Below are positions 16,770 to 24,165 of a stretch of 32,510 nt of DNA, piece by piece; positions within the stretch are counted from its first letter, which is position 1, and the number at the start of each line of letters is the position of its first letter. This DNA is from Gemmatimonadota bacterium (lineage in GTDB: Bacteria; Gemmatimonadota; Gemmatimonadetes; Gemmatimonadales; GWC2-71-9): positions 1 to 32,510 of the forward strand of contig QHTW01000048.1 in the NCBI GenBank assembly GCA_003220955.1, written 5' to 3'. Position numbers and translations under genes: made by a program. The notes beneath the pieces were generated by a model. The model did no database searches and was not told the origin of the DNA. It saw only the letters and a list, made by a program, of their open reading frames with translations.

Positions 16770-17722
16770 GGGAGGCCTGCCGTCTCTGGGAGACCCAACA
16801 TCACGTTCATATTCTGGATCGCCTGCCCCGCCGCACCCTTCACGAGATTGTCGATCGCCGCGATCACGGTCAGACGCGGCCGGCGGACGTCCCGCACTTC
16901 CGCGACGACGATGGCCACGCGGTTGCGATACACGACGTCCTTGAGCGACGGCAACACGCCGTGCATCACCTGGACGCAGGGCTCGGCGTCATAGGTCGCG
17001 TCGTAGAGGCCCTCCGCGGTCGCCTGATCGAGCACCCGCGTCAGGGGCACGTGAATGGTCTCGAGAATGCCGCGCTTCACCGGCAACAGATGGGGTGTGA
17101 AGACGACATCCCCGGTGAACCCGCCCTCGCGCGACAGCGACTGCTTCAGTTCGGCCAAATGGCGATGGGTATTGCCGATCGCGTACGCGCGGTAATCCTC
17201 GGCGACTTCGCCGAAGAGCAGCTCCCGCTTGGGATTGCGTCCGGCGCCGGTGACACCCGACGCCGCATCGATGATGACCTCGCGTGAAGGATCGATCAAG
17301 CCGAGCTGTGCGAGCGGAATCAGCGCGAGCAGCGCGGCAGTGGGATAGCAGCCCGGATTGGCGACGAGCTCTGCATCGGCCAAGCGCGGGCGCGTGAACT
17401 CGGTCAGGCCATAGACGGCGTCGGGCGAGAGACGAAAGTCGGCCGACAGGTCGACGGCGCGTTTCCCACCGGCGCGCGCTTCGTGGACGTAGCGCGCGGA
17501 GACGCCGTGCGGCAGCGCCGACAGAATGATCTCGGCATCCTGCCACGGCGCGTCGTCGGCCTTGATGAGCTCGTGCCCGTCCACCGACTCGCCCGCGGCG
17601 GACTCCGCCGTCGCGAAGGCGACCGTCGCGTCCGGGTGTCCGTGCAGCAGCCGCAATAACTCCTCACCGACGTAGCCGGACGCGCCCAGCACGCCGACCG
17701 GGAGGGATGCATGATTATTCAT
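16763..17722 (-). CDS. argC: N-acetyl-gamma-glutamyl-phosphate reductase
   Basis: The 319-residue NADPH-dependent enzyme reduces N-acetylglutamyl phosphate to the semialdehyde. It has the Rossmann GASGYVG at 13-19, the catalytic cysteine C125 in NPGCYPT and a conserved histidine in GNTHRHLAEL. It is the first arg gene of the block and follows the largest internal gap of the operon (65 bases after the nicotinate phosphoribosyltransferase gene). A CATAAT -10-like hexamer and two ARG-box-like palindromes lie across its start, so it may have its own arginine-responsive promoter. Both the start at 17722 and the downstream overlap with argB are typical of coupled arg genes. Confidence 0.96.
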   Translation of the reverse strand: MNNHASLPVGVLGASGYVGEELLRLLHGHPDATVAFATAESAAGESVDGHELIKADDAPWQDAEIILSALPHGVSARYVHEARAGGKRAVDLSADFRLSPDAVYGLTEFTRPRLADAELVANPGCYPTAALLALIPLAQLGLIDPSREVIIDAASGVTGAGRNPKRELLFGEVAEDYRAYAIGNTHRHLAELKQSLSREGGFTGDVVFTPHLLPVKRGILETIHVPLTRVLDQATAEGLYDATYDAEPCVQVMHGVLPSLKDVVYRNRVAIVVAEVRDVRRPRLTVIAAIDNLVKGAAGQAIQNMNVMLGLPETAGLPC

Positions 17723-17741
17723 TTGAGCGGAAAATTATGCA
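17708..17741 (-). promoter_or_regulatory. Candidate argC promoter with tandem ARG-box-like sites
   Basis: On the minus strand, TGAATAATCATGCA (17721 to 17708) covers the argC start codon and matches the E. coli ARG-box core TGAAT-N4-ATTCA at nine of ten half-site positions. A weaker copy, TGCATAATTTTCCG (17741 to 17728), matches six of ten. The cores are 20 bases apart centre to centre, similar to real ArgR operators. The upstream copy includes a -10-like CATAAT (17739 to 17734), which would start transcription about four bases before the ATG. A weak TTGCGG lies upstream. An ArgR gene is not in the window, and the first bases are also coding, so chance remains possible. Confidence 0.4.
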
Positions 17742-17787
17742 GACGGCCAGCGTCCCGCAAGATGTAGGGGCGGAGCATGCTGCGCCG

Positions 17788-18849
17788 CTACTCGACGCGC
17801 TCCAGCCGCGGATTAGGCCGGTACGACCGCCCAACCTTCGCGCACGGCTTCCCCTCAAGCATCACCACGTCGGCCGTGAAATCGAATCGTCCCTGGAACA
17901 GGCTCGATCCGACACCATAGGCGTCGACGGGAACGTTCTGCTCCTCGAACTGCCGGATCTTCTCCACCGTGAAGCCGCCGGAGACCACGATTTTGACCTC
18001 TCGATGGCTCGCCGCGTCCAGCGCGCGTCGCACGTTCCAGACGAGCTGGGGATTCACACCGGTCGGCTTGAATGTGCCCATCTGCGGAATGACCGACTTA
18101 TCGACGAGCGTTTCGGAAGTGTCGAGCCGAACGCCGTACAGCCGGTCGCCGAGGGCGCGGGCGACAGCGAGTGAGGTGGCCACACAGTCGTTGTCGAAAT
18201 CCACCAGCGTGATGAGGCGAATCGAGGGATCGCTGCCCTCGGCGAACTTGCGTGATGCGAGGACCGTGTCACCGTTGTATGCCGCGATCAGCGCGTGCGG
18301 CACCGTGCCGATTCCCTCGGAACCCCACCACGATGCCTGTGCATCGGTCGAGACGCCGATCGCGCCCGCGATGTGCGCCGCGTAGCCGTCGCCCGTCTGC
18401 ACCAGCCAGTGATCGTGGCGCGCCGGGAAGAACATTACTTCCTTGGGTTTCGCCGCCTGCACCACCTCGTGCGTGTTGGTGCCGACGCGCGTGCGCCGCG
18501 CGAGCACGCCGAGGTAGAGCGTTTCGAGCACCGCGAAGGCGTCGTACGGCCCCTCGATGAGCAGCACCGTCTCCCACGGCTGGATTTCGTCTCCATCATA
18601 GAGCGCGTGGACGACCAGCTCGTCCCAGCGCTCGGCGCAGAATTTGAGAATCGCAATCGCCTCATCGATGCCGCCGAGATAGGCGTGCGCTTTCCCGAAC
18701 ACCTGCATCGTCACCCGCGGGCGATGCCTGTCTTTGCGCAAGAGATCGCGCGCGCGCACGAAGTATTTGTCCGAGTAATACCCTTCCCGCATTTTGTCGA
18801 CGGGAAGGTGGAAGATGGAAGGATCGAGGCGCTTGCGGCGCGAAGCCAT
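17788..18849 (-). CDS. pncB: Nicotinate phosphoribosyltransferase family protein
   Basis: The 353-residue protein belongs to the nicotinate phosphoribosyltransferase family, which joins nicotinate to PRPP to form nicotinate mononucleotide. Seen in the sequence are FARGTNTHEV-like substrate-loop residues (GVGTNTHEV region near 120), GTVPHALI near 182 with the family histidine, the DFDND and RLDTSE strands near 220-245, and the phosphate-binding VSGGF near 291. It is of the shorter archaeal/Gram-positive-like type rather than the E. coli PncB length. Together with the nicotinamidase-like gene in the same operon it suggests NAD salvage. It is followed by argC after 65 bases and preceded directly by an exported protein of unknown function, whose stop ends at its start. 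Confidence 0.82.
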   Translation of the reverse strand: MASRRKRLDPSIFHLPVDKMREGYYSDKYFVRARDLLRKDRHRPRVTMQVFGKAHAYLGGIDEAIAILKFCAERWDELVVHALYDGDEIQPWETVLLIEGPYDAFAVLETLYLGVLARRTRVGTNTHEVVQAAKPKEVMFFPARHDHWLVQTGDGYAAHIAGAIGVSTDAQASWWGSEGIGTVPHALIAAYNGDTVLASRKFAEGSDPSIRLITLVDFDNDCVATSLAVARALGDRLYGVRLDTSETLVDKSVIPQMGTFKPTGVNPQLVWNVRRALDAASHREVKIVVSGGFTVEKIRQFEEQNVPVDAYGVGSSLFQGRFDFTADVVMLEGKPCAKVGRSYRPNPRLERVE

Positions 18850-19707
18850 TCAGCGCCAGCCCGGCCAGGAGAACGTGGCGGTGAGCGTATCACCGTTCGG
18901 CAGCGCGAGTTGGCGCCCGACGTTGTTGAGCCGCCCGCAGATCGTGCCGAGTGGCTCGGTCCCTTCGGGACGGGCGACGCGGAGGCAGACGACGTCCGCG
19001 TCGAGCGCGAGCGCGCGCTCGCGAGCTGACCGCGCCGGCTCGGGTCGGGTGAGATTCAGCACCAGGGTCGTGGCGCGGCCCCGCAGCACCAGCTGGACGA
19101 TCCGCGATGGCTCATCGGGCACCATATCCATGGGCCGCGGCGCGCTGACGGTGTCGCCGCGCACAAGGTTGAGAATCACCCGAGCGCGCCTGGGCCGTAC
19201 GACCGCCTCCAAGCGGACGTCGCGAGTGGAATCGACGAGCTCGAAGCCTTCGGCCGGTCGCGTCTCACCGCCCGCAAACCGGCGTTCGAGAATCAGCTCT
19301 ACCAGGAGGGCCCTCGAGGCGTGCGCGCCTTGCGTCGAGTTGCCAAACGGGTAAATGCGCGCGGTATCACTCCAGGCGAGGCGGACCAGGCGCCGGTAAG
19401 TGTCTTCCTCCCACAACGGCAAGCCTCTGCGCGAGCGCCCCGCCTGGCGGCGGGTGAAGAATTCTCCGGCGAGGGTCGCAGTGTCGCCGAGCGGCGTGAC
19501 CTGAAACAGCGCCTCGACTTCGGTGGTGTCAGTGCGAAGCGTGAGCCGCATGTCGCTGTCCAGCGGGCCGCTGACGGCGCCGCTCGCGAGGATACGCGGC
19601 GCAGCCGACGCCGGCTCGATGACGCGAATCCGATACGTGAGTCGGGTGCCCGGCGCCTGCAGCAGCGAAAGCGCGGAGAGGAGGCTAGTGAACGACGATA
19701 GTCCCAC
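18850..19707 (-). CDS. Exported protein of unknown function
   Basis: No known family was recognised. With the GTG at 19705-19707 as start the product has 285 residues and begins with a signal peptide (about 20 residues, hydrophobic, ending LLQA-P). That start is chosen because GAGGAG lies four bases upstream; the frame is open to another GTG at 19731 that has no ribosome site. The mature part looks beta-rich, with many alternating Thr/Arg/Val stretches, one cysteine pair far apart and no membrane segment. The gene overlaps the preceding zinc-finger gene by 23 bases, so the two are probably made together. A periplasmic partner of that membrane protein is possible but unproven. Confidence 0.75.
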   Translation of the reverse strand: MGLSSFTSLLSALSLLQAPGTRLTYRIRVIEPASAAPRILASGAVSGPLDSDMRLTLRTDTTEVEALFQVTPLGDTATLAGEFFTRRQAGRSRRGLPLWEEDTYRRLVRLAWSDTARIYPFGNSTQGAHASRALLVELILERRFAGGETRPAEGFELVDSTRDVRLEAVVRPRRARVILNLVRGDTVSAPRPMDMVPDEPSRIVQLVLRGRATTLVLNLTRPEPARSARERALALDADVVCLRVARPEGTEPLGTICGRLNNVGRQLALPNGDTLTATFSWPGWR

Positions 19708-20035
19708 GCGACTCCTCGAGTGTGCCACCACTGCCAGGGCGGCCCCACTGGCCGTGGGCGACCCATCCGGCGGCGAGACCGGTACCCAGCGCGATCACGA
19801 CCCACAGGGCGAGGGTGCCGGCGCGGATCGACGGACGCGGCACGACAAACGCGTGCGGATTCCCGGCCGACCGTGCCAGCGCGACCCGCACTTCGAGCTG
19901 GCTCGCGCGTGCGCCGGCACAGTGCGCGCACGACGCCAGATGCTTGGCGAGCGCGGCGCGCTCGACGAGAGAGAGCTCACCGTCCAGCTCGGCATCGATC
20001 TGGACGAGCCACTGCTCGTGCGTGGAATCCGCCAT
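19685..20035 (-). CDS. Small zinc-finger membrane protein, anti-sigma-like, without a sigma factor
   Basis: The 116-residue product has an N-terminal helical zinc-finger region with H35, C39 and C42 in HLASCAHC, as in ZAS/zf-HC2 anti-sigma factors. One membrane segment lies at about 75-95 and the tail outside is only about 20 residues. The frame extends upstream to 20128, but the ATG at 20033-20035, overlapping the glycosyltransferase TAA as TAATG, gives the expected domain start. No sigma factor gene is adjacent, so it is either an orphan anti-sigma factor or a membrane zinc-finger protein with another job. The next gene encodes an exported unknown protein that overlaps it. Confidence 0.8.
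   Translation of the reverse strand: MADSTHEQWLVQIDAELDGELSLVERAALAKHLASCAHCAGARASQLEVRVALARSAGNPHAFVVPRPSIRAGTLALWVVIALGTGLAAGWVAHGQWGRPGSGGTLEESRGTIVVH
19712..19717 (-). promoter_or_regulatory. Ribosome binding site that decides the start of the unknown exported protein
   Basis: GAGGAG on the minus strand ends four bases before the GTG at 19705-19707 and lies inside the 3' end of the zinc-finger gene. The upstream alternative GTG at 19731 lacks such a site. Confidence 0.55.
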
Positions 20036-20742
20036 TAGACCTCCTCCTTGACGCGGTAGCGGAGCGCCCGGCGCTGCATCCAGCGCACGGCAAAAGCATC
20101 GACCAGCGACCGCAGCACGCGATTCCACATACCGTACTTCGTCACGCCATGTTTCCGGGGCCGGTGACCAACCGGAACCTCGGTCACGGTGCCACCTTGC
20201 ATCTTGATCAGCGTCGGCAGAAAACGATGCATCCCGCTGAACAGGGGCAACGCTTGCACCGCATCAGTGCGAAAGGCTTTCAGCGAGCACCCCGTATCGC
20301 GAATGACTTCGCCGTTGAGCCGGTTTCGCACGCCGTTGGCGATCCGGCTTTGCAGCCGCTTCCAGGGTGTGTCGCGCCGCGTGGCGCGATAGCCGGTCAC
20401 CGCAGTGGCGCCGCTGCGCTGTAAGGTAGCGACGAGCGTTGGAATATCGGCAGGATCGTTCTGCAGGTCGGCGTCCAGCGTGACCACGATCGGCGCACGC
20501 GCCGCGCGAAACCCGGCCGCGAACGCCGCGGTCTGGCCGGCATTTCGCTCGAAGGCGATGACGCGCAACTGCGGATACTGTCGCCGCAAGACTTTGAGCG
20601 CCTCGACCGACCCGTCGCTCGAGCCGTCGTCCACGACGATGACCTCGTAGCTCCGGCGGGCGAGGGCGGCTGCGATTTCGGCGAGCAGCGGGGCGAGGTT
20701 TTCCCGCTCGTTGTACGCGGGGACCACGAGCGAAAGCTCCAC
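20035..20742 (-). CDS. Family 2 glycosyltransferase, DPM1-like
   Basis: The 235-residue GT-A enzyme shows VVPAYNERENL at the nucleotide site, the DDG at 38-40 and the metal-binding DAD at 90-92 in DADLQNDP. These are typical of dolichol/undecaprenyl-phosphate sugar transferases and related envelope glycosyltransferases. No C-terminal membrane segments are present, so it would act at the inner face of the membrane as a peripheral protein. It uses a GTG start and is the first gene of the minus-strand operon that continues through arg, serine and peptidase genes. The donor sugar and acceptor are unknown. It is divergent from the glycosylasparaginase gene with 54 bases between starts. Confidence 0.88.
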   Translation of the reverse strand: MELSLVVPAYNERENLAPLLAEIAAALARRSYEVIVVDDGSSDGSVEALKVLRRQYPQLRVIAFERNAGQTAAFAAGFRAARAPIVVTLDADLQNDPADIPTLVATLQRSGATAVTGYRATRRDTPWKRLQSRIANGVRNRLNGEVIRDTGCSLKAFRTDAVQALPLFSGMHRFLPTLIKMQGGTVTEVPVGHRPRKHGVTKYGMWNRVLRSLVDAFAVRWMQRRALRYRVKEEV

Positions 20743-20762
20743 GGGGTGGGAACGATAGCAAG

Positions 20763-20791
20763 TTGACAGCCGCTAGACGAGTGGGTAAAAC
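20763..20791 (+). promoter_or_regulatory. Strong candidate sigma-70 promoter of the glycosylasparaginase gene
   Basis: A perfect TTGACA (20763-20768), a 17-base spacer and TAAAAC (20786-20791, four of six) form a convincing promoter in the 54-base divergent gap. Transcription should start at about 20797-20799, the ATG itself, and no ribosome site is visible, so the message is probably leaderless. On the opposite strand only a weak TATCGT -10-like element (20757 to 20752) is seen for the operon beginning with the glycosyltransferase. Confidence 0.6.
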
Positions 20792-20796
20792 CGTTC

Positions 20797-21846
20797 ATGG
20801 CTGAGTTCTGGTCGCGCCGGGATTTTTTGCGCTCCGCCGCCAGTGGACTGGCCGCGAGCACGGTGACGGGGATTCCCCACCCGATGCGGCCGCCCCGGCC
20901 GCTCCCGCCCGAGTCTCGCTGGGCGGCGAAGCCCGTGGCGATCGCGAGCGCAAACGGCTTGCGCGCCGTGCAAAAAGCGTTCGATCTGATGCTCCAGGGC
21001 GCCGACACGCTCGACGCGGTCATCGAGGGCGTGAAGATCCAGGAGCTCGATCCCAACGACGACTCGGTCGGGTACGGCAGTCTCCCGAACGCGGAAGGCG
21101 TGGTGCAGCTGGACGCGTCCTGTATGCACGGTCCCACCAAGTGCGCTGGAGCCGTCGGCGCGCTCGAGAACATCAAGACGCCCTCGGAAGTCGCCAAGCT
21201 GATTCTCAAGTACACGACGCACATCTTCCTCGTGGGCGAAGGCGCGAAACGGTTCGCGCTGTCGTACGGATTCAAGGAAGAAGAGTTGCTGACCGATCAC
21301 TCGCGCGAAGCGTGGCTGCGCTGGCGGGCGAATCTGAGCCCGAACGATAACTATCTCGACGTGCCCGACACGGAGCACCTCGTCGTCACGAAAACGGGCA
21401 CGATCAACTGCGACGCCGTGACTCCCCAGGGTGACCTGTCGTCCGTCACGACGACCGGCGGCCTGGCGTGGAAAATTCCCGGTCGCGTGGGCGACTCGCC
21501 GATCATCGGCGCCGGGCAATACTGCGACAACGGCGTCGGCGCCGCGGGCTCCACGGGCCTGGGCGAGGCGAACATCAAGGTGTGCGGCGGATTTCTCACG
21601 GTCGAGCACATGCGGCGCGGAATGAAACCGACCGATGCCTGTCTCGAATCGCTGAAGCGCGTCGTCGCGGAAACGGAGGCGCGGCTGCTGGACGCGCAGG
21701 GCAAACCGAAATTCGATCTGGTGTTCTACGCCGTCACCAAGCGCGGAGAATTCGGGGCCGCGTCGCTCTATCCCAACCACTTCGCGGTGCACGACGGCAC
21801 AGACGCCAAGATTCGCGACACGGCCTACCTATTTACCCGCGCCTAA
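20797..21846 (+). CDS. Tat-exported glycosylasparaginase (N4-GlcNAc-asparaginase family)
   Basis: The 349-residue protein begins with a twin-arginine signal (SRRDFLR at 6-12, then a hydrophobic stretch), so it folds in the cytoplasm and is exported. It belongs to the Ntn-hydrolase asparaginase family that cleaves the GlcNAc-asparagine bond or asparaginyl amides and matures by self-cleavage. T202 in TGTINCD is the expected new N-terminal nucleophile. The substrate-binding GRVGDSP (229-235), GAGQYCD and the AAGSTGLGE glycine loop are conserved. A leaderless promoter precedes it. The last 16 bases overlap the start region of the following outer-membrane protein, suggesting coupling. Confidence 0.93.
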   Translation: MAEFWSRRDFLRSAASGLAASTVTGIPHPMRPPRPLPPESRWAAKPVAIASANGLRAVQKAFDLMLQGADTLDAVIEGVKIQELDPNDDSVGYGSLPNAEGVVQLDASCMHGPTKCAGAVGALENIKTPSEVAKLILKYTTHIFLVGEGAKRFALSYGFKEEELLTDHSREAWLRWRANLSPNDNYLDVPDTEHLVVTKTGTINCDAVTPQGDLSSVTTTGGLAWKIPGRVGDSPIIGAGQYCDNGVGAAGSTGLGEANIKVCGGFLTVEHMRRGMKPTDACLESLKRVVAETEARLLDAQGKPKFDLVFYAVTKRGEFGAASLYPNHFAVHDGTDAKIRDTAYLFTRA

Positions 21847-22958
21847 CCGTCCTCTTCGTCGCGTTGGCGGCACCGCTCGCGGCGCAGACCGCGGCAAATC
21901 CAAAATACGAATGGGTCGATCATCTCTACCCATACGTTTCCTACAGTTCGGTCGACGGGTTCTGGGGAGCGGGGCATTACGACTGGTCGATCCCGATGGG
22001 CTTCGCCGAACGGCCGGAGCCGAACATCGGCCGCATCGCGTTCGATGCTGGCGCGAGCACCAAGGGCAGCTACCTGCTGACCGCGGACGCACAGTTCCCC
22101 GCCTATTGGGATGGCTGGCGATTCGGCCTGACGGTCGGTCTGGTCCGTGCGAATCGACTCGGCTACTACGGGCAAGGCAATAGCACCACATACGACCACG
22201 ACAGCACGACCGCCCCCGATCGGTCGTACTTCTATCGGGTGAGCCGTAAGACCGGGGGCGCGCGGCTCACCGTGCAGCGGAGGGTTGCAGGCCCGTTGCG
22301 CGTCCTGGTGGGTGGCTCGCTCCAACGGACCGCCTTTCGCACGCTACCCGGCGTGAACCTGTATCAACGGGACAGCGTCGCGCCGTTTAACGATGCCGTC
22401 GCGCGCGCCGGCATCGTTTTCGATTCCCGCGATCTCGAAGCCGACCCCCACCGTGGCATCTTCGCCGAGGCGCTGGTCGGACGGGGTCGCGGCTATACGC
22501 GCACGACCGCCGCCGTACGGGCCTATGTCCATCCGCTCGAGCGTCTGATCCTTGCAGCACGCGTCGCCGGTGAAAAAATGACCGGGACGCCGCCTCTGGC
22601 AGCGCAGCAGACGATGGAATCAAGTGAGGGGCCGCTCGTCGCCGTGGGCGGCTCCCGCTCGCTGCGCGGCTATTACGACGGCCGCTTCGTGGGACCTGGT
22701 AAGCTGGTCGCGGGAGTCGAGGCTCGGTACGGTGTGATCTGGGCGCCGCGCCTGCTCGAGGTAAAGCTGTTCGGGTTCTACGATGCTGGGCGCGTGTTCG
22801 GCCCCGGGGAGGTGGTGCACCTCACGCGCCAGGCGCTGCATTCCGCATGGGGCGGTGGGGTCGCTGCGGCACTCATGCGAAACACGGTGATGACGTTCTT
22901 CGTCGGAAAGGGCACGGAAGGAGCGCTGGTGTCGTTCGCGACGACGTGGAGCTATTGA
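21831..22958 (+). CDS. Outer-membrane beta-barrel protein, Omp85/surface-antigen type, without a canonical start codon
   Basis: From the ATT at 21831 the frame gives 375 residues: a good signal peptide (YPRLTVLFVALAAPLAAQ) and then a barrel domain. GGSRSLRGYYDGR near 265 and LFGFYDAGRVFG near 305 match the end of BamA/TamA-type surface-antigen barrels, and the protein ends in an aromatic Tyr as barrel proteins do. POTRA domains are absent, so this is a barrel-only relative; a secretion or lipid/protein insertion role cannot be assumed. No ATG, GTG or TTG occurs in frame at the right place. Everything upstream in this frame is out-of-frame glycosylasparaginase. A non-standard ATT start coupled to that gene, or a mutated start, are the options. 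Confidence 0.78.
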   Translation: MYPRLTVLFVALAAPLAAQTAANPKYEWVDHLYPYVSYSSVDGFWGAGHYDWSIPMGFAERPEPNIGRIAFDAGASTKGSYLLTADAQFPAYWDGWRFGLTVGLVRANRLGYYGQGNSTTYDHDSTTAPDRSYFYRVSRKTGGARLTVQRRVAGPLRVLVGGSLQRTAFRTLPGVNLYQRDSVAPFNDAVARAGIVFDSRDLEADPHRGIFAEALVGRGRGYTRTTAAVRAYVHPLERLILAARVAGEKMTGTPPLAAQQTMESSEGPLVAVGGSRSLRGYYDGRFVGPGKLVAGVEARYGVIWAPRLLEVKLFGFYDAGRVFGPGEVVHLTRQALHSAWGGGVAAALMRNTVMTFFVGKGTEGALVSFATTWSY

Positions 22959-22962
22959 TCGA

Positions 22963-24099
22963 TCACGTGACTTGTCGGATCTCCACGCCCCTACGCTTCA
23001 GCTCGTCCACATACGCCTGAAACGGCACAGCTTCATCGGGCGTGTACACCCCCGGTGAAGTGATCCTGCCGTCGACCTGCATGACACCGGTGATCGCGAG
23101 CGAGTACCCGGTGGTCCGCATCATCGCACTGATTCCCGTCGCCTCATCGAAATAGTCGAGCAGCTGCCAGGCGACGCGGCTGCCATTCTTGCCGTCCACT
23201 TGCACGCGCAACGCCACCAGGTCGCGGCCGTTGGGTTTGGTAAGATGCGGTGAGACGGCCGCGATGAACGCGTCGCGCGGCACGATCTCCGTGCCTTTCA
23301 ACTTCACCGGCTCCAGCGACAAGAGTCCCAGCTCGCGAATGGGTCGCATGATCGCCACGTGACCAGGGTAGCGGAGCGTCTTGTATTCCATCGTGCGTAC
23401 GTTGCCCTGGTACGCCCATGGCATGGTCGAGATCCCGCCGCCCGTGTGAAACGCCTCGAGCGTCCCGACGGGGCTCGGAAACTCGACGTCCTCGAGCTCC
23501 GACAGGGCGTCCACGCGCTCGGGGCGGCCGTCGCGCAGCACCCAGGACGGCGTCGTGTAGTAGTCGAGCGCGCCTTCGAGCGAGTAGACGATCTGATAAT
23601 TGAGTGGCGGCTCCGGCTGCTGCGGCAACCCGTCCACGAAAATCTTCACACTCTCGGCATCGCCGACGCGGCGAATGCCCTCGGCGGCGATGATGTTGAC
23701 CATGCCTGGCGCGAGACCGCAGTCGGGAATCACCGAGACGTGCTGTTTCTGTGCGGCAGGGTGGAGCGTTTTCTGTTTCTGGACGATTTCGGTGTTGCCG
23801 CCCAGGTCGGCGCAATGCAGGCCCACCGCGACGGCGGCCTTGGCGACGGGATAGTTGAAGTAGTAGGGCAACGCGTTCATGACCGCGTCGTGCCCGCGCA
23901 TGAGCTGGCGAAGCTGGGTCCCCCGCTTGGCATCGAGCCGGACGGTGACGAGGCGTTTGTCCTTCTTCTTCTTTAGGAAGGCGGCGGCGCGTTTCGGTTG
24001 CAGGTCGGCCAGGGTGACGCGCTCGACGTCCGGACGCTGCAGGAGGTCAAATGCGCAGGCAGAACCCTGCAGCCCAGCCCCCAGCACGAGCATGCGCAT
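22963..24099 (-). CDS. Saccharopine dehydrogenase-family oxidoreductase, lysine-dehydrogenase-like
   Basis: The 378-residue protein has an N-terminal Rossmann fold with GAGLQG (8-13) and an acidic residue after strand two (LADLQPKRA), as in NAD(P)-dependent saccharopine/lysine 6-dehydrogenases. The PDCGLAPGM stretch near 130 is characteristic of this family. It could oxidise lysine at the 6-amino group, or act on a related amino-acid imine; the substrate cannot be fixed from sequence. The start at 24097-24099 places the Rossmann motif at residue 5. It stops four bases from the convergent outer-membrane protein and is divergent from a TetR regulator that may control it. Confidence 0.85.
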   Translation of the reverse strand: MRMLVLGAGLQGSACAFDLLQRPDVERVTLADLQPKRAAAFLKKKKDKRLVTVRLDAKRGTQLRQLMRGHDAVMNALPYYFNYPVAKAAVAVGLHCADLGGNTEIVQKQKTLHPAAQKQHVSVIPDCGLAPGMVNIIAAEGIRRVGDAESVKIFVDGLPQQPEPPLNYQIVYSLEGALDYYTTPSWVLRDGRPERVDALSELEDVEFPSPVGTLEAFHTGGGISTMPWAYQGNVRTMEYKTLRYPGHVAIMRPIRELGLLSLEPVKLKGTEIVPRDAFIAAVSPHLTKPNGRDLVALRVQVDGKNGSRVAWQLLDYFDEATGISAMMRTTGYSLAITGVMQVDGRITSPGVYTPDEAVPFQAYVDELKRRGVEIRQVT

Positions 24100-24165
24100 T
24101 GCGTCTCACGCCTCCGATGATTGTTGGGAGATGAAGCGGCGGGAAAGCTAGTAGATTCGGCCACG

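Noticed and set aside
21468..21830. Open frame joined to the front of the outer-membrane protein
   Set aside because: It is the shifted frame of glycosylasparaginase, Arg-rich, and would bury the signal peptide inside the protein.
22956..22965. Palindrome TGATCGATCA containing both convergent stop codons
   Set aside because: A ten-base palindrome without a loop or T-run cannot act as a terminator.
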